DNA of 64,000 nucleotides from Rubricoccus marinus. Its GTDB lineage: Bacteria; Bacteroidota; Rhodothermia; Rhodothermales; Rubricoccaceae. Under the pieces are notes generated by a model that was given only the letters and a program-made list of their open reading frames with translations, did no database searches and was not told the origin of the DNA. The stretch's first letter is position 1. Each line of letters begins with the position of its first letter. This document shows positions 34,412 to 41,445 of the stretch, piece after piece. The stretch is from NCBI RefSeq assembly GCF_002257665.1, contig NZ_MQWB01000001.1:3545119-3609118 (forward strand), written 5' to 3'. Made by a program: the position numbers and the translations under genes.

Positions 34412-35767
34412 TCAGCGCCCTGAATAGAAGACAAACCCTGCCTGCACACTCCACACGTTGTCGTTGACTGACCCGCGGTTGACCAAGGTGTCTAAGCCCT
34501 CTAGAAAGGGATACGTCAGTCCTGCCTCAATTTGAAACGCGACAGCACCAGACAGACGGCTCTCCAGACCTCCGAACATGGTACCGTATGCAAACACGCT
34601 GTCTTCGCCCCACACAGACAGAGCCCCTGCGCCAGCGGTAAAGGTTGGTGATGTCTGCGCACTAGGAAGTAGCCGAGCCTTTACCACTCCTCCGGCCCCT
34701 AAGAAGGGCTCTGCCGAACCTGCTATGTCAAGAAGGCCTGCTTCACCTCTGGCGCCAAAGGAGAGCCCCGTCATAAGCGGATAGCTCAGCGTAGCCGCTC
34801 CAATCGGCTGAGCGCTCGCCTCGGCATAATCGGTCTCGAACTGGCTGACCCCACCCGTGATTGCAAACGATGCCCCATCGCGTGACCGATCCGACACGAG
34901 TCGGTCAAACGAGTCGCGGCGGCGATTTTCTACCACGTCCGCGTCGTAAGCTTCTATGTATCGCCGCGTCTGAGGAGCCTCTGGCGACTCGAAACTCCAG
35001 AGGCCATCCCGAGAGCCTTCTACAACCAGCGCGCGAACTGCTTCCTCAATCGCGGCTGTAACGGCCAGAACCGGAGGCTCGTTGGTGCTGTACCCCGCCT
35101 CCGTCTCCAAGATGGCTTTGGTGTCGACAAAGCGAAATACTCCCCCATCAAGCTTCTGCGAGACGATGGTCTTAGTCGTGTGAACAGACTTCAGAACGCG
35201 GCCGTTCTGGACAGAGACAGCGCGTAGATAGAGAGTGATCTGGTCCTGGCGAAACTCGCCGCTTCCCCCGACGCCTAAAAGACGCGCACCAGCGCCGCCC
35301 GTGATCACGTTAGAGTCGTAGCCAATGATGCCGCCCTCTAGAAGCACGCCAGCATACAACAGTGGAGGGAGCGGTCCGAGGCCCTGACCTTCAGGTCCCG
35401 TGTATTGCTGCCGCGTTGTCGATATGATCTGGCGCTCGTTGAGTAGGTTCGAAAGGCCTTCTCTCTCGATAGGCACAAAGAACCCTGAAGCCTCTAGAGC
35501 GCGCATGAGAATGCTCGTGGCCCCTTGTGTCACCACGTTGGAAAACGTAGAGGAGTTCTCCAAGGCGCGGTACTGACCTGTTTGATCCCGGAACCGATAC
35601 ACTGCGACGACGACGGGGTCAGAGGGAGCGGGTGTAGATTCTAATAGCTCAGCTGAGACCGTAGCGGGGGGACCGCTCCTTGCTTGCTCCACCTTGAACG
35701 GGTCTGCAAATCGGGGCGAGCAACCAGCCGCGCACAGAGCAGCGGCAAGGAGGAGAGTAAGACGCAC
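34412..35767 (-). CDS. csgG: Curli secretion pore CsgG with extra C-terminal domain
   Basis: 451 residues, against about 277 in E. coli. Lipobox CAAGC puts the lipidated Cys at 16. The CsgG domain spans about 50-260 with VVAVYRFRDQTGQYR, the SILMRALEASGFFVPIEREG segment and AIEEAVRALVVEGSRDGLW. CsgG forms a nonameric outer-membrane channel for unfolded curlins. The added 150-residue C-terminus (about 300-451; GGVSQFETDYAEA, then VWSVQAGFVFYSGR) alternates like beta-barrel or outer-membrane strands. It is downstream of csgE and csgF in one minus-strand unit. Confidence 0.93.
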   Translation of the reverse strand: MRLTLLLAAALCAAGCSPRFADPFKVEQARSGPPATVSAELLESTPAPSDPVVVAVYRFRDQTGQYRALENSSTFSNVVTQGATSILMRALEASGFFVPIEREGLSNLLNERQIISTTRQQYTGPEGQGLGPLPPLLYAGVLLEGGIIGYDSNVITGGAGARLLGVGGSGEFRQDQITLYLRAVSVQNGRVLKSVHTTKTIVSQKLDGGVFRFVDTKAILETEAGYSTNEPPVLAVTAAIEEAVRALVVEGSRDGLWSFESPEAPQTRRYIEAYDADVVENRRRDSFDRLVSDRSRDGASFAITGGVSQFETDYAEASAQPIGAATLSYPLMTGLSFGARGEAGLLDIAGSAEPFLGAGGVVKARLLPSAQTSPTFTAGAGALSVWGEDSVFAYGTMFGGLESRLSGAVAFQIEAGLTYPFLEGLDTLVNRGSVNDNVWSVQAGFVFYSGR

Positions 35768-35852
35768 GGTGTTCGAGTTGTAGTCGGAGTGGGAGGGAGT
35801 ACCTCAGCGCCCCCTCGCGACGGGTAATCTGAGAAGGAGCGTATTTGCCCCC

Positions 35853-36266
35853 TTACGGATTGGGAATCGAAACGATTGTCTCGTCTCCTGTCAGGATGTT
35901 GAACACGCGTACAGACACGCCATCTAGTCCCGGAACGACCTCGACTTGAAAGTCTCCCAGCGAGAAGGTGCCAGGGCGCGTGAGATCGAGGTCCCCGAAC
36001 CGGTCCGAGATAAGCTCTCGGGAGAGCTGGTTCAGGATTTGACGCTGAAGCGAGGACTCGAAGTCTGCCAGCGGGTCCCGCGTGAACCGATTGAGGGAAT
36101 CATCTTCCTCCTCGTTTTGGAGCTGTGCCGACTGCAAAAGCCAGCTGTAGTTCGTCGTGAACCCGCCGAACGCCGGGTTTGTGGGCTGATAGACGAGTTG
36201 CTGGGCGGATGCAGAGCTCCCCCACGCAAAGGCTCCTAGGGCGACGACAAAAAGTGCAAGGCGCAT
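35853..36266 (-). CDS. csgF: Curli assembly factor CsgF
   Basis: 137 residues from the ATG at 36266, with signal peptide ending SASA. The mature N-terminus QQLVYQPTNPAFGG contains the conserved NPAFGG with which CsgF plugs into the CsgG channel, forming a second constriction. The C-terminal part (GTFSLGDFQVEVVPGLDGVSVRVFN) matches the family end. It lies 85 bp upstream of csgG. Confidence 0.93.
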   Translation of the reverse strand: MRLALFVVALGAFAWGSSASAQQLVYQPTNPAFGGFTTNYSWLLQSAQLQNEEEDDSLNRFTRDPLADFESSLQRQILNQLSRELISDRFGDLDLTRPGTFSLGDFQVEVVPGLDGVSVRVFNILTGDETIVSIPNP

Positions 36267-36316
36267 AACGTAGAGTATGTAAGCGAGTGACTGGCGCCAT
36301 TCTACGAACGCCGCGC

Positions 36317-36808
36317 TCAACCACGTGGCAGGCGCCGAAGTGTAGCAATCACGGCCTGACGCGCAACCTCTTCCGCTTCCTCCTCCCGAATGGGGAGCCG
36401 GGCTTGGTAGATCAACTCTCCGTCCAATTGGATCGCAATCAGGGTTCCTTGGCCGGGCAAGGGGCTTTCAGAGATCACGACGCTGAAAAACGACGCTTCT
36501 ACGGGTGGCCGCCAGAGACGAAAAAACACGTCGTAGAAGTAGCCCCCAGTGCGAGTGAGGGTCTCATCCACGACGAGCTTCCCGATCCCGAGTTGGGGAT
36601 CGCGTAGCGAGTCTGCTGCCGTCTCACTTTCGCGCATGACCAATACCAGCGTCTCATTGACGATGTCGCGATACGTTCGCGAGTAGCCATACGGGATCCA
36701 CTCGGCCCTCGCAGTTGTGTCGTCGGCGCTGGAATCCGGCACCGCTGGCGACTGGGCGACGGCGCCCGCCGGTAACAGAGCGAGTGAAACGAGAAAGAGG
36801 CGTCGCAT
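36317..36808 (-). CDS. csgE: Curli secretion adaptor CsgE
   Basis: 163 residues with a signal peptide (MRRLFLVSLALLPAGAVA). The CsgE core is GKLVVDETLTRTGGYFYDVFFRLW at about 76-99, followed by beta strands (ASFFSVVISESPLPGQGTLIAIQLDGELIYQARL). CsgE caps the periplasmic side of CsgG and passes curlins into the channel. It is the first gene of the csgEFG unit, about 50 bp before csgF. Confidence 0.93.
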   Translation of the reverse strand: MRRLFLVSLALLPAGAVAQSPAVPDSSADDTTARAEWIPYGYSRTYRDIVNETLVLVMRESETAADSLRDPQLGIGKLVVDETLTRTGGYFYDVFFRLWRPPVEASFFSVVISESPLPGQGTLIAIQLDGELIYQARLPIREEEAEEVARQAVIATLRRLPRG

Positions 36809-36877
36809 CTCGCGAACCTAACCCATAGGCTTCGTTCCAAGCGCGCAGCGAGCGGATTGCAGCCGGACAGATCGGTG

Positions 36878-37612
36878 CTACGCTCTCGCCTCTGGCGCCA
36901 GAGACGGCAGGTCCGACTCACCGATGTCCAGATGGGGCCAGCGCTCACGCAAGAGCGAACTCAGGCGCCGAAGCCCCCATGCCTCAGCACGGTCCTGACC
37001 GACGGCGACGGCGAGCGTGCCTGTCTGACGCGCCGCCTCGCGACCCGGCTTGCGGAGCTGGCCGGTGAGGTACACGGCCGCGCCTCTGGCGGCGGCATCG
37101 CGCACCATCGCATCCGTCATCGCGCCCGCAAGGGCAACGGCGGGAGCCGGAGCGCTGGCCACGTCGCCCCAAGTCTCCTCGATTCCACCAAACTCGCGCC
37201 GGATGGCCTCCAACACGTCGGCCACAGACCGCCTCTGGCGGACCTGCCCGATCAGGCCCATCGCGTTGCCATCACGCCGGAGGGGCTCGTCATTCGGGTC
37301 TAGATCTAGCGCTTCGGCGAGCGTTGGGTTGACGCCGATGGAGTGCCGGTCGTCCAGCGCACGGTGCACGGCGAGGACGCCTACGCTTTCGGGAAGCGCG
37401 GCAGGCCACAATCCAAACGGCCGATGTATCAAGACGGCGTCTGCGCCAGAGGCCCACCGGTACGGCGGCGGGCCGGCGTCGAGCCGTAGAACGAGACGTT
37501 CGACAGAACGGCCAGAATCGATCCACACGCCCGCTGGGTCCCCTTCTCGGTGGTAGCGCTCACGGTCCAGGTGCGGCGCGAGGTGATCGGCGATGTCTCG
37601 GACGGTCGGCAT
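36878..37612 (-). CDS. Nif3-like protein with degraded metal site
   Basis: 244 residues resembling the Nif3/GTP cyclohydrolase I type 2 family (dinuclear metal, hexameric). The scaffold is visible: ADAVLIHRPFGLWP (58-70), VHRALDDRHSIGVNPTLAEALDL (82-104) and VYLTGQLRK (180-188). Several usual metal ligands are changed, however: the HH pair reads His63-Arg64, GE reads Gly184-Gln185, and the C-terminal GH reads Gly205-Gln206, although Glu210 remains. It probably no longer binds two metals the standard way. The function of the family is not settled. Confidence 0.7.
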   Translation of the reverse strand: MPTVRDIADHLAPHLDRERYHREGDPAGVWIDSGRSVERLVLRLDAGPPPYRWASGADAVLIHRPFGLWPAALPESVGVLAVHRALDDRHSIGVNPTLAEALDLDPNDEPLRRDGNAMGLIGQVRQRRSVADVLEAIRREFGGIEETWGDVASAPAPAVALAGAMTDAMVRDAAARGAAVYLTGQLRKPGREAARQTGTLAVAVGQDRAEAWGLRRLSSLLRERWPHLDIGESDLPSLAPEARA

Positions 37613-37625
37613 AGAGCCCCGTACC

Positions 37626-37655
37626 GCCTCTGGCGGGTACCGGTTCGCCAGAGGC
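37626..37655 (-). terminator. Spaced motif pair hairpin after the phosphatase gene
   Basis: GCCTCTGGCG and CGCCAGAGGC pair around 10 bases immediately after the stop of the phosphatase gene; no T-run. Confidence 0.55.
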
Positions 37656-38162
37656 CTAATAGGCCGTGGTGACCAGGATTGCGTGATCTGCTGCGTCGAG
37701 GCTTACCACGAACAACTGGTCGTACTGGTCGTGGTCAAGGGGCGCAAGGGCTTCTCCTGAGAAGGCCCCTGCGACTTGCGGCGTCGTGTTGCTATGGCCG
37801 ACAACGACCGCCACGCTGCCACGGGGGAGCACCTGGACTCTAGCGACCACATCGTCCACGTATCCGGGCACGCCTCCGTCGCCTATCGGCACCACGACTA
37901 CTTCTACGCCTGAAGCTTTCGCCAGAGGTGCGGCGGTTTGTCGCGTCCGGCGGTACGGCGTCGCGTAGACCGCGTCGGCTCGGCCGATCCGCATGGCCAA
38001 TCTCCTGGCGCGCTCATGGCCTCTGGCGCTCAGTGCGGGATCACGCGAGCCATCGTCTGCAGCTTCCGCGTGGCGTACCAGGTAGACGGTCGTCGGGGGA
38101 GGTACCTCGGGCGTCCCGGTGCATCCGATCAAGACGGCGAACGAGGAGAGGAGCGCACGCAT
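37656..38162 (-). CDS. Histidine-phosphatase (phosphoglycerate-mutase-like) lipoprotein
   Basis: 168 residues from the ATG at 38162. Lipobox VLIGC sets Cys14. Catalytic RH motif YLVRHAEA has His31, and the second catalytic His is in VVVGHSNTTP near 118. RTRQTAAPLAKASG matches the SixA/GpmB-like substrate helix. As an exported lipoprotein it is probably a surface or periplasmic phosphatase. It is 16 bp downstream of the endonuclease gene. Confidence 0.85.
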   Translation of the reverse strand: MRALLSSFAVLIGCTGTPEVPPPTTVYLVRHAEAADDGSRDPALSARGHERARRLAMRIGRADAVYATPYRRTRQTAAPLAKASGVEVVVVPIGDGGVPGYVDDVVARVQVLPRGSVAVVVGHSNTTPQVAGAFSGEALAPLDHDQYDQLFVVSLDAADHAILVTTAY

Positions 38163-38178
38163 AGCGAATGCCGGAGAA

Positions 38179-39525
38179 TCAGCGCCTTTCGGAGGCGCGC
38201 TGCCGTTCGTTGAGCCAGCCGGGGGAGGCCGCGCCAGAGGCCCACTGGAAGTCGCGGGCTGACCGTCCCTGGCCAATTCGCTGTAGCGATGTGCCCAGTG
38301 GAGCGCGAGGACTCTCGCTCACGCCGATGTCCTGGAATAGAAGGCCTCTGGCGTCGGTGAACGATCCTTCCCAGGTAAGCGCCTCGACCGTTTCCCCACG
38401 AGGCGAGACGAGCGCGATCCCATCGGGACTGCCGTTTTGTAGTCCCGGAATCGCGATCCACTCCGTCCCGATCCCGTCCCCGACCAAGCGGCCCGCCAGA
38501 GGCATCGTGTGGTAAGCCGTACCGTTGCTGCCGTTCACCGCAAGCAGAGTCCAGCCTTCCAGACTCGTACCGTCCGGTCCAGCGATCTCAACGCCCTCCC
38601 CGGAGTCGTCGCCTTCGTTGTCGTAGTGGATCTCGTTGATCCACAGCACCCCGCCAGAGGCAGCCGGGCGTGGGACCTCTGGCGTCGGGTTCTGAGGTGT
38701 AGGAACAGGCGCTCCTGTTCTGACGCCTCCGTTCCAGATCCTGTCTGCGAGCGTGGGGTCGATAATGAAGGGGTTCTGCGTGCCCTGAAGGCTGGCAACC
38801 CACACATTGCGAACCTGCTCGCGGTCGTCTGGCGGATCCTGCCGGTTCCAGACCAGAAGGTCCTGCTCCATGGACTCGAAAAAGCCACGATCTACCTGCT
38901 CGGGATACACCGCGACCACGTAGAACACGGCGCGCGCGATGTCTCCCTTTCGGTCTTCCCGCGGCTCAAACTTCCCGTCCCCGCGCTCGCTCCACGGCGC
39001 CAGAGGCGGATCTGGAATTTGCGACTGGCTCGCGTCCGCTAGGTACCAGGCATCGGTCTGGGAGTCGGGGACTTCGCCGAAGGGGAGGTTGCCGCGCGAG
39101 GAGTTGACGGTCTGGCGCGATGGGAACAGGTGGTGGAGGTCAGAACGGAGCGGCTCTTCTCGCGCGCCCTTCGACTGCGGCCACACGTGCTCGGCGTTGA
39201 TGCCTCTGGCGTCGGCAGCCTGGGACGCGTCGCCCGCGCCCAGCGTGACGCAGTACTCGGTGTAGATCCCGCACACCACGCCCTGCGTGGACTGCTCCCA
39301 CCCGTAGAGTTCGTCTCTCGCGCGGCTGTAGCCAAGCGTCCGAACGGGCGAGAAGTCCCGGTCTAGAACCCCCAGCAGATCGCCCGCAACCACGTCGGTA
39401 TACAGCACGGCCTCTGGCGGAGGCGCGCCGGGACCAGCGGTGGAAACGCGCGGCCGCGTCTCGCACCCGCTCACGAGCAGCAAACATGCGCACGCCAGTG
39501 CGGCGCCAGAGGCAAACAGTCTCAT
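38179..39525 (-). CDS. Endonuclease I-family nuclease with lamin-tail domain, lipoprotein
   Basis: 448 residues. Lipobox LVSGC (Cys21). The endonuclease I/NucM domain spans about 50-265, with the beta-beta-alpha-metal-type motif NAEHVWPQSKG (110-120, His113) and LHHLFPSRQTVNSSRGN. A Pro-rich linker rich in motif translations leads to a lamin-tail domain from about 285 (VLWINEIHYDNEGDDSGEGVEIAG). It is probably a cell-surface DNase for extracellular DNA. Its ATG overlaps the TGA of the upstream protease gene, so the two are translationally coupled. Confidence 0.9.
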   Translation of the reverse strand: MRLFASGAALACACLLLVSGCETRPRVSTAGPGAPPPEAVLYTDVVAGDLLGVLDRDFSPVRTLGYSRARDELYGWEQSTQGVVCGIYTEYCVTLGAGDASQAADARGINAEHVWPQSKGAREEPLRSDLHHLFPSRQTVNSSRGNLPFGEVPDSQTDAWYLADASQSQIPDPPLAPWSERGDGKFEPREDRKGDIARAVFYVVAVYPEQVDRGFFESMEQDLLVWNRQDPPDDREQVRNVWVASLQGTQNPFIIDPTLADRIWNGGVRTGAPVPTPQNPTPEVPRPAASGGVLWINEIHYDNEGDDSGEGVEIAGPDGTSLEGWTLLAVNGSNGTAYHTMPLAGRLVGDGIGTEWIAIPGLQNGSPDGIALVSPRGETVEALTWEGSFTDARGLLFQDIGVSESPRAPLGTSLQRIGQGRSARDFQWASGAASPGWLNERQRASERR

Positions 39526-40733
39526 GTCTCTTCGTCGACGAGCGCGACGTGGCGGAAGTAGGTCTGCTCCTCGAAGGACGCGCCAAGCGCTCCGACGGCG
39601 AGACCGATGGAGGCGACAAACCCAGCGAACACGACGACGTGGTGTAGCGCGATGGTTTCGCCGAGCGTGGCGGCCCAGCCCTCCAAAATCGCGCGGTCGA
39701 ACAGAAGCGCGGCGAGGCCGAGCGTGCCGACGAACATCAGCGCGTACGTCGTCGCCATGCCGATAGCGACGGCTAGCAGGACCGACGCTTCCGAGACCAC
39801 GCGCTGCTCACTGCGCCGGCGGCTGCGGCGGTGAACCAGAAGCCTCTGGCGCCTCACGAGGTACACGCTTGCGACGAACAGGATCGCGAGGGATAGGGCG
39901 GCGACGAGCCACGCCGGTTGCCGAGCGCCTAGATCCCACGCCTCGGCGGTCATCACGAGGACGACGAGCGTGGAGACAGCGGCCGTCGTCAGTTTCGCGA
40001 ACTGGAACGGGAAGCGCCAGGGGCGGATCTGCCGCACGGCATCAATCACGTCGGCGCGTTCCCGCCAGAGGCTGCGCACGGTGAACACGACGTTGCTGAT
40101 GCGATGCGCGTCGGCACGTTCTTCCATGCGGGGGTCCGCCACGTCGGCGATCTCCTCGCTCAGTTCCTCAACCTCGGCAGGCGAGTAGCGCCGCATCCCG
40201 TCCAGATCCGACGAGGCCCGGATATCGTGCATCAGGTCCTCTGGCGCGTCGCGGTGACCCAGGCCGTTGAGGTGCCCAAGTTCGTGGAGCGCGAGGGTCG
40301 CGATGCGGTCAGCGAGACGCTCTGGGTCGGGCAGGGCATCGCGCAGGACCGGATCCAGACGCGCGACGGAGAGAACGGCCACGCCCAGCGCCTGCGAGGG
40401 CGTGCCCAGGGCGAACGGCCTGAACCGCGCGCGGAGGTCCGCCGCCGTTACGACAAGCGCGAAGTCCCACCCACCGAGGTCGCGCTCCGCAGCGCCCACG
40501 TCCAAGAGATCTACCGGTTCGGCCCGCGCCCCAGGCACCACGTCCCGGCGGCGGATCGACGGCAGGCGCCAGTCGAAATCCGGCAGTGCCCGCCTCAGTT
40601 CGTCGCGGACCAACTTCCTCGCGAGCGATACCGACCGCCTCTGTGCGTCGCTCAACCCGCCCGCCAGCACCCACCCGACAACGACGGGCGGCGACGGTTG
40701 AACCGAGGGCTGCGGATGGGATTCGGGTTCCAC
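39522..40733 (-). CDS. Metzincin-like zinc metallopeptidase with C-terminal membrane domain
   Basis: 403 residues. Residues 17-170 resemble archaemetzincin-type peptidases. The zinc motif HELGHLNGLGH is at 150-160 (His150, Glu151, His154, His160), followed by a methionine that could form the Met-turn (EDLMHD, Met168). The C-terminal half has membrane segments at about 242-262, 270-292, 318-345 and 362-385. No signal peptide is seen, so the catalytic domain probably faces the cytoplasm. Archaemetzincins usually lack membrane parts, so the fusion is notable. Substrate unknown. Confidence 0.75.
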   Translation of the reverse strand: MEPESHPQPSVQPSPPVVVGWVLAGGLSDAQRRSVSLARKLVRDELRRALPDFDWRLPSIRRRDVVPGARAEPVDLLDVGAAERDLGGWDFALVVTAADLRARFRPFALGTPSQALGVAVLSVARLDPVLRDALPDPERLADRIATLALHELGHLNGLGHRDAPEDLMHDIRASSDLDGMRRYSPAEVEELSEEIADVADPRMEERADAHRISNVVFTVRSLWRERADVIDAVRQIRPWRFPFQFAKLTTAAVSTLVVLVMTAEAWDLGARQPAWLVAALSLAILFVASVYLVRRQRLLVHRRSRRRSEQRVVSEASVLLAVAIGMATTYALMFVGTLGLAALLFDRAILEGWAATLGETIALHHVVVFAGFVASIGLAVGALGASFEEQTYFRHVALVDEET

Positions 40734-40786
40734 GGAGGTCCTGAGGGGGCCTCGAAGCTAGACAGTGATCTGCTCTAGCGCCTCTG

Positions 40787-40804
40787 CGCCAGAGGCCTCT
40801 GGCG
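40787..40804. repeat. Head-to-head palindrome near the RRM gene terminator
   Basis: Adjacent to an imperfect tail-to-tail copy (CCTCTGCGCCAGAGG, one base short), in the gap between the RRM gene and the metallopeptidase. Confidence 0.85.
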
Positions 40805-40819
40805 AGGTCTTGGACCCAC

Positions 40820-40854
40820 AAAAAAGTGGCCTCTGGCGCGATGCCAGAGGCCAC
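40820..40854 (-). terminator. Intrinsic terminator of the RRM gene built from the iterated motif
   Basis: GTGGCCTCTGGC pairs perfectly with GCCAGAGGCCAC (12 bp) around GCGAT. On the minus strand it is followed by six T (40820-40825). It lies 26 bp after the RRM gene stop. This is the clearest case of the motif acting as a Rho-independent terminator. Confidence 0.85.
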
Positions 40855-40879
40855 AGGCTGTCAGACAGCGAAGCGGGGA

Positions 40880-41272
40880 CTAGCGGTAGCCGCCGCCGCC
40901 ACCACCGCCGTAGTTGCCGCCGCCACCGCCGTAGCCGCCGCCGCCACCGCGGTTGCCGCCACCGCCGCCGTAGCCACCACCACCGCCGTAGCCGCCGCCA
41001 CCACCGCCATCACGACGTGGGGGACGCTCGCCGCGGGGGCGCGCCTCGTTAACGGTCAGCGGGCGGCCGCCCATTGGGCTGTCGTTCAGGTTCTCAATGG
41101 CGGTGCGAGCCGCGTCGTCGTTGGACATCTCGACGAAGCCGAATCCGCGCGAGCGGCCGGTGTCACGGTCCTTAATAACTGTGGCGCTGGAGACCTCTCC
41201 GTGCGCTTCGAAGATCTCCCGGAGCTCGTCGTCAGTGGTCGAGTAGGGGAGGTTGGCTACGTAAATATTCAT
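40880..41272 (-). CDS. RRM RNA-binding protein with Gly-rich tail
   Basis: 130 residues from the ATG at 41272. A single RNA recognition motif covers 1-80: RNP2 IYVANL (3-8) and RNP1 RGFGFVEM (42-49). The tail (82-130) is RGERPPRR followed by Gly/Tyr repeats (GGGGGYGGGG), the layout of cold-inducible RNA-binding proteins in cyanobacteria and Bacteroidota. It probably acts as an RNA chaperone. The GC-rich tail gives long shadow frames. Confidence 0.95.
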   Translation of the reverse strand: MNIYVANLPYSTTDDELREIFEAHGEVSSATVIKDRDTGRSRGFGFVEMSNDDAARTAIENLNDSPMGGRPLTVNEARPRGERPPRRDGGGGGGYGGGGGYGGGGGNRGGGGGYGGGGGNYGGGGGGGYR

Positions 41273-41445
41273 GGGCTGGCTTATCGTGCAAAAGGGGAAA
41301 AACGCGAACGAGCACCCCGCCAGCCAGCCGGGCGCTCGCATTCAATGTAGATCAACGCACGACGGGGCGCCGGGTTCGCTTCCGAACGCGCGCGATTCGC
41401 ACACCGACGAGAACGCGCCTCTTGCGCCAGAGGCCGCGGTAGGGC

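Noticed and set aside
34202-34423. 73-residue plus-strand frame in the curli control region
   Set aside because: Low-quality composition, no start context, and lies in the AT-rich presumed promoter.
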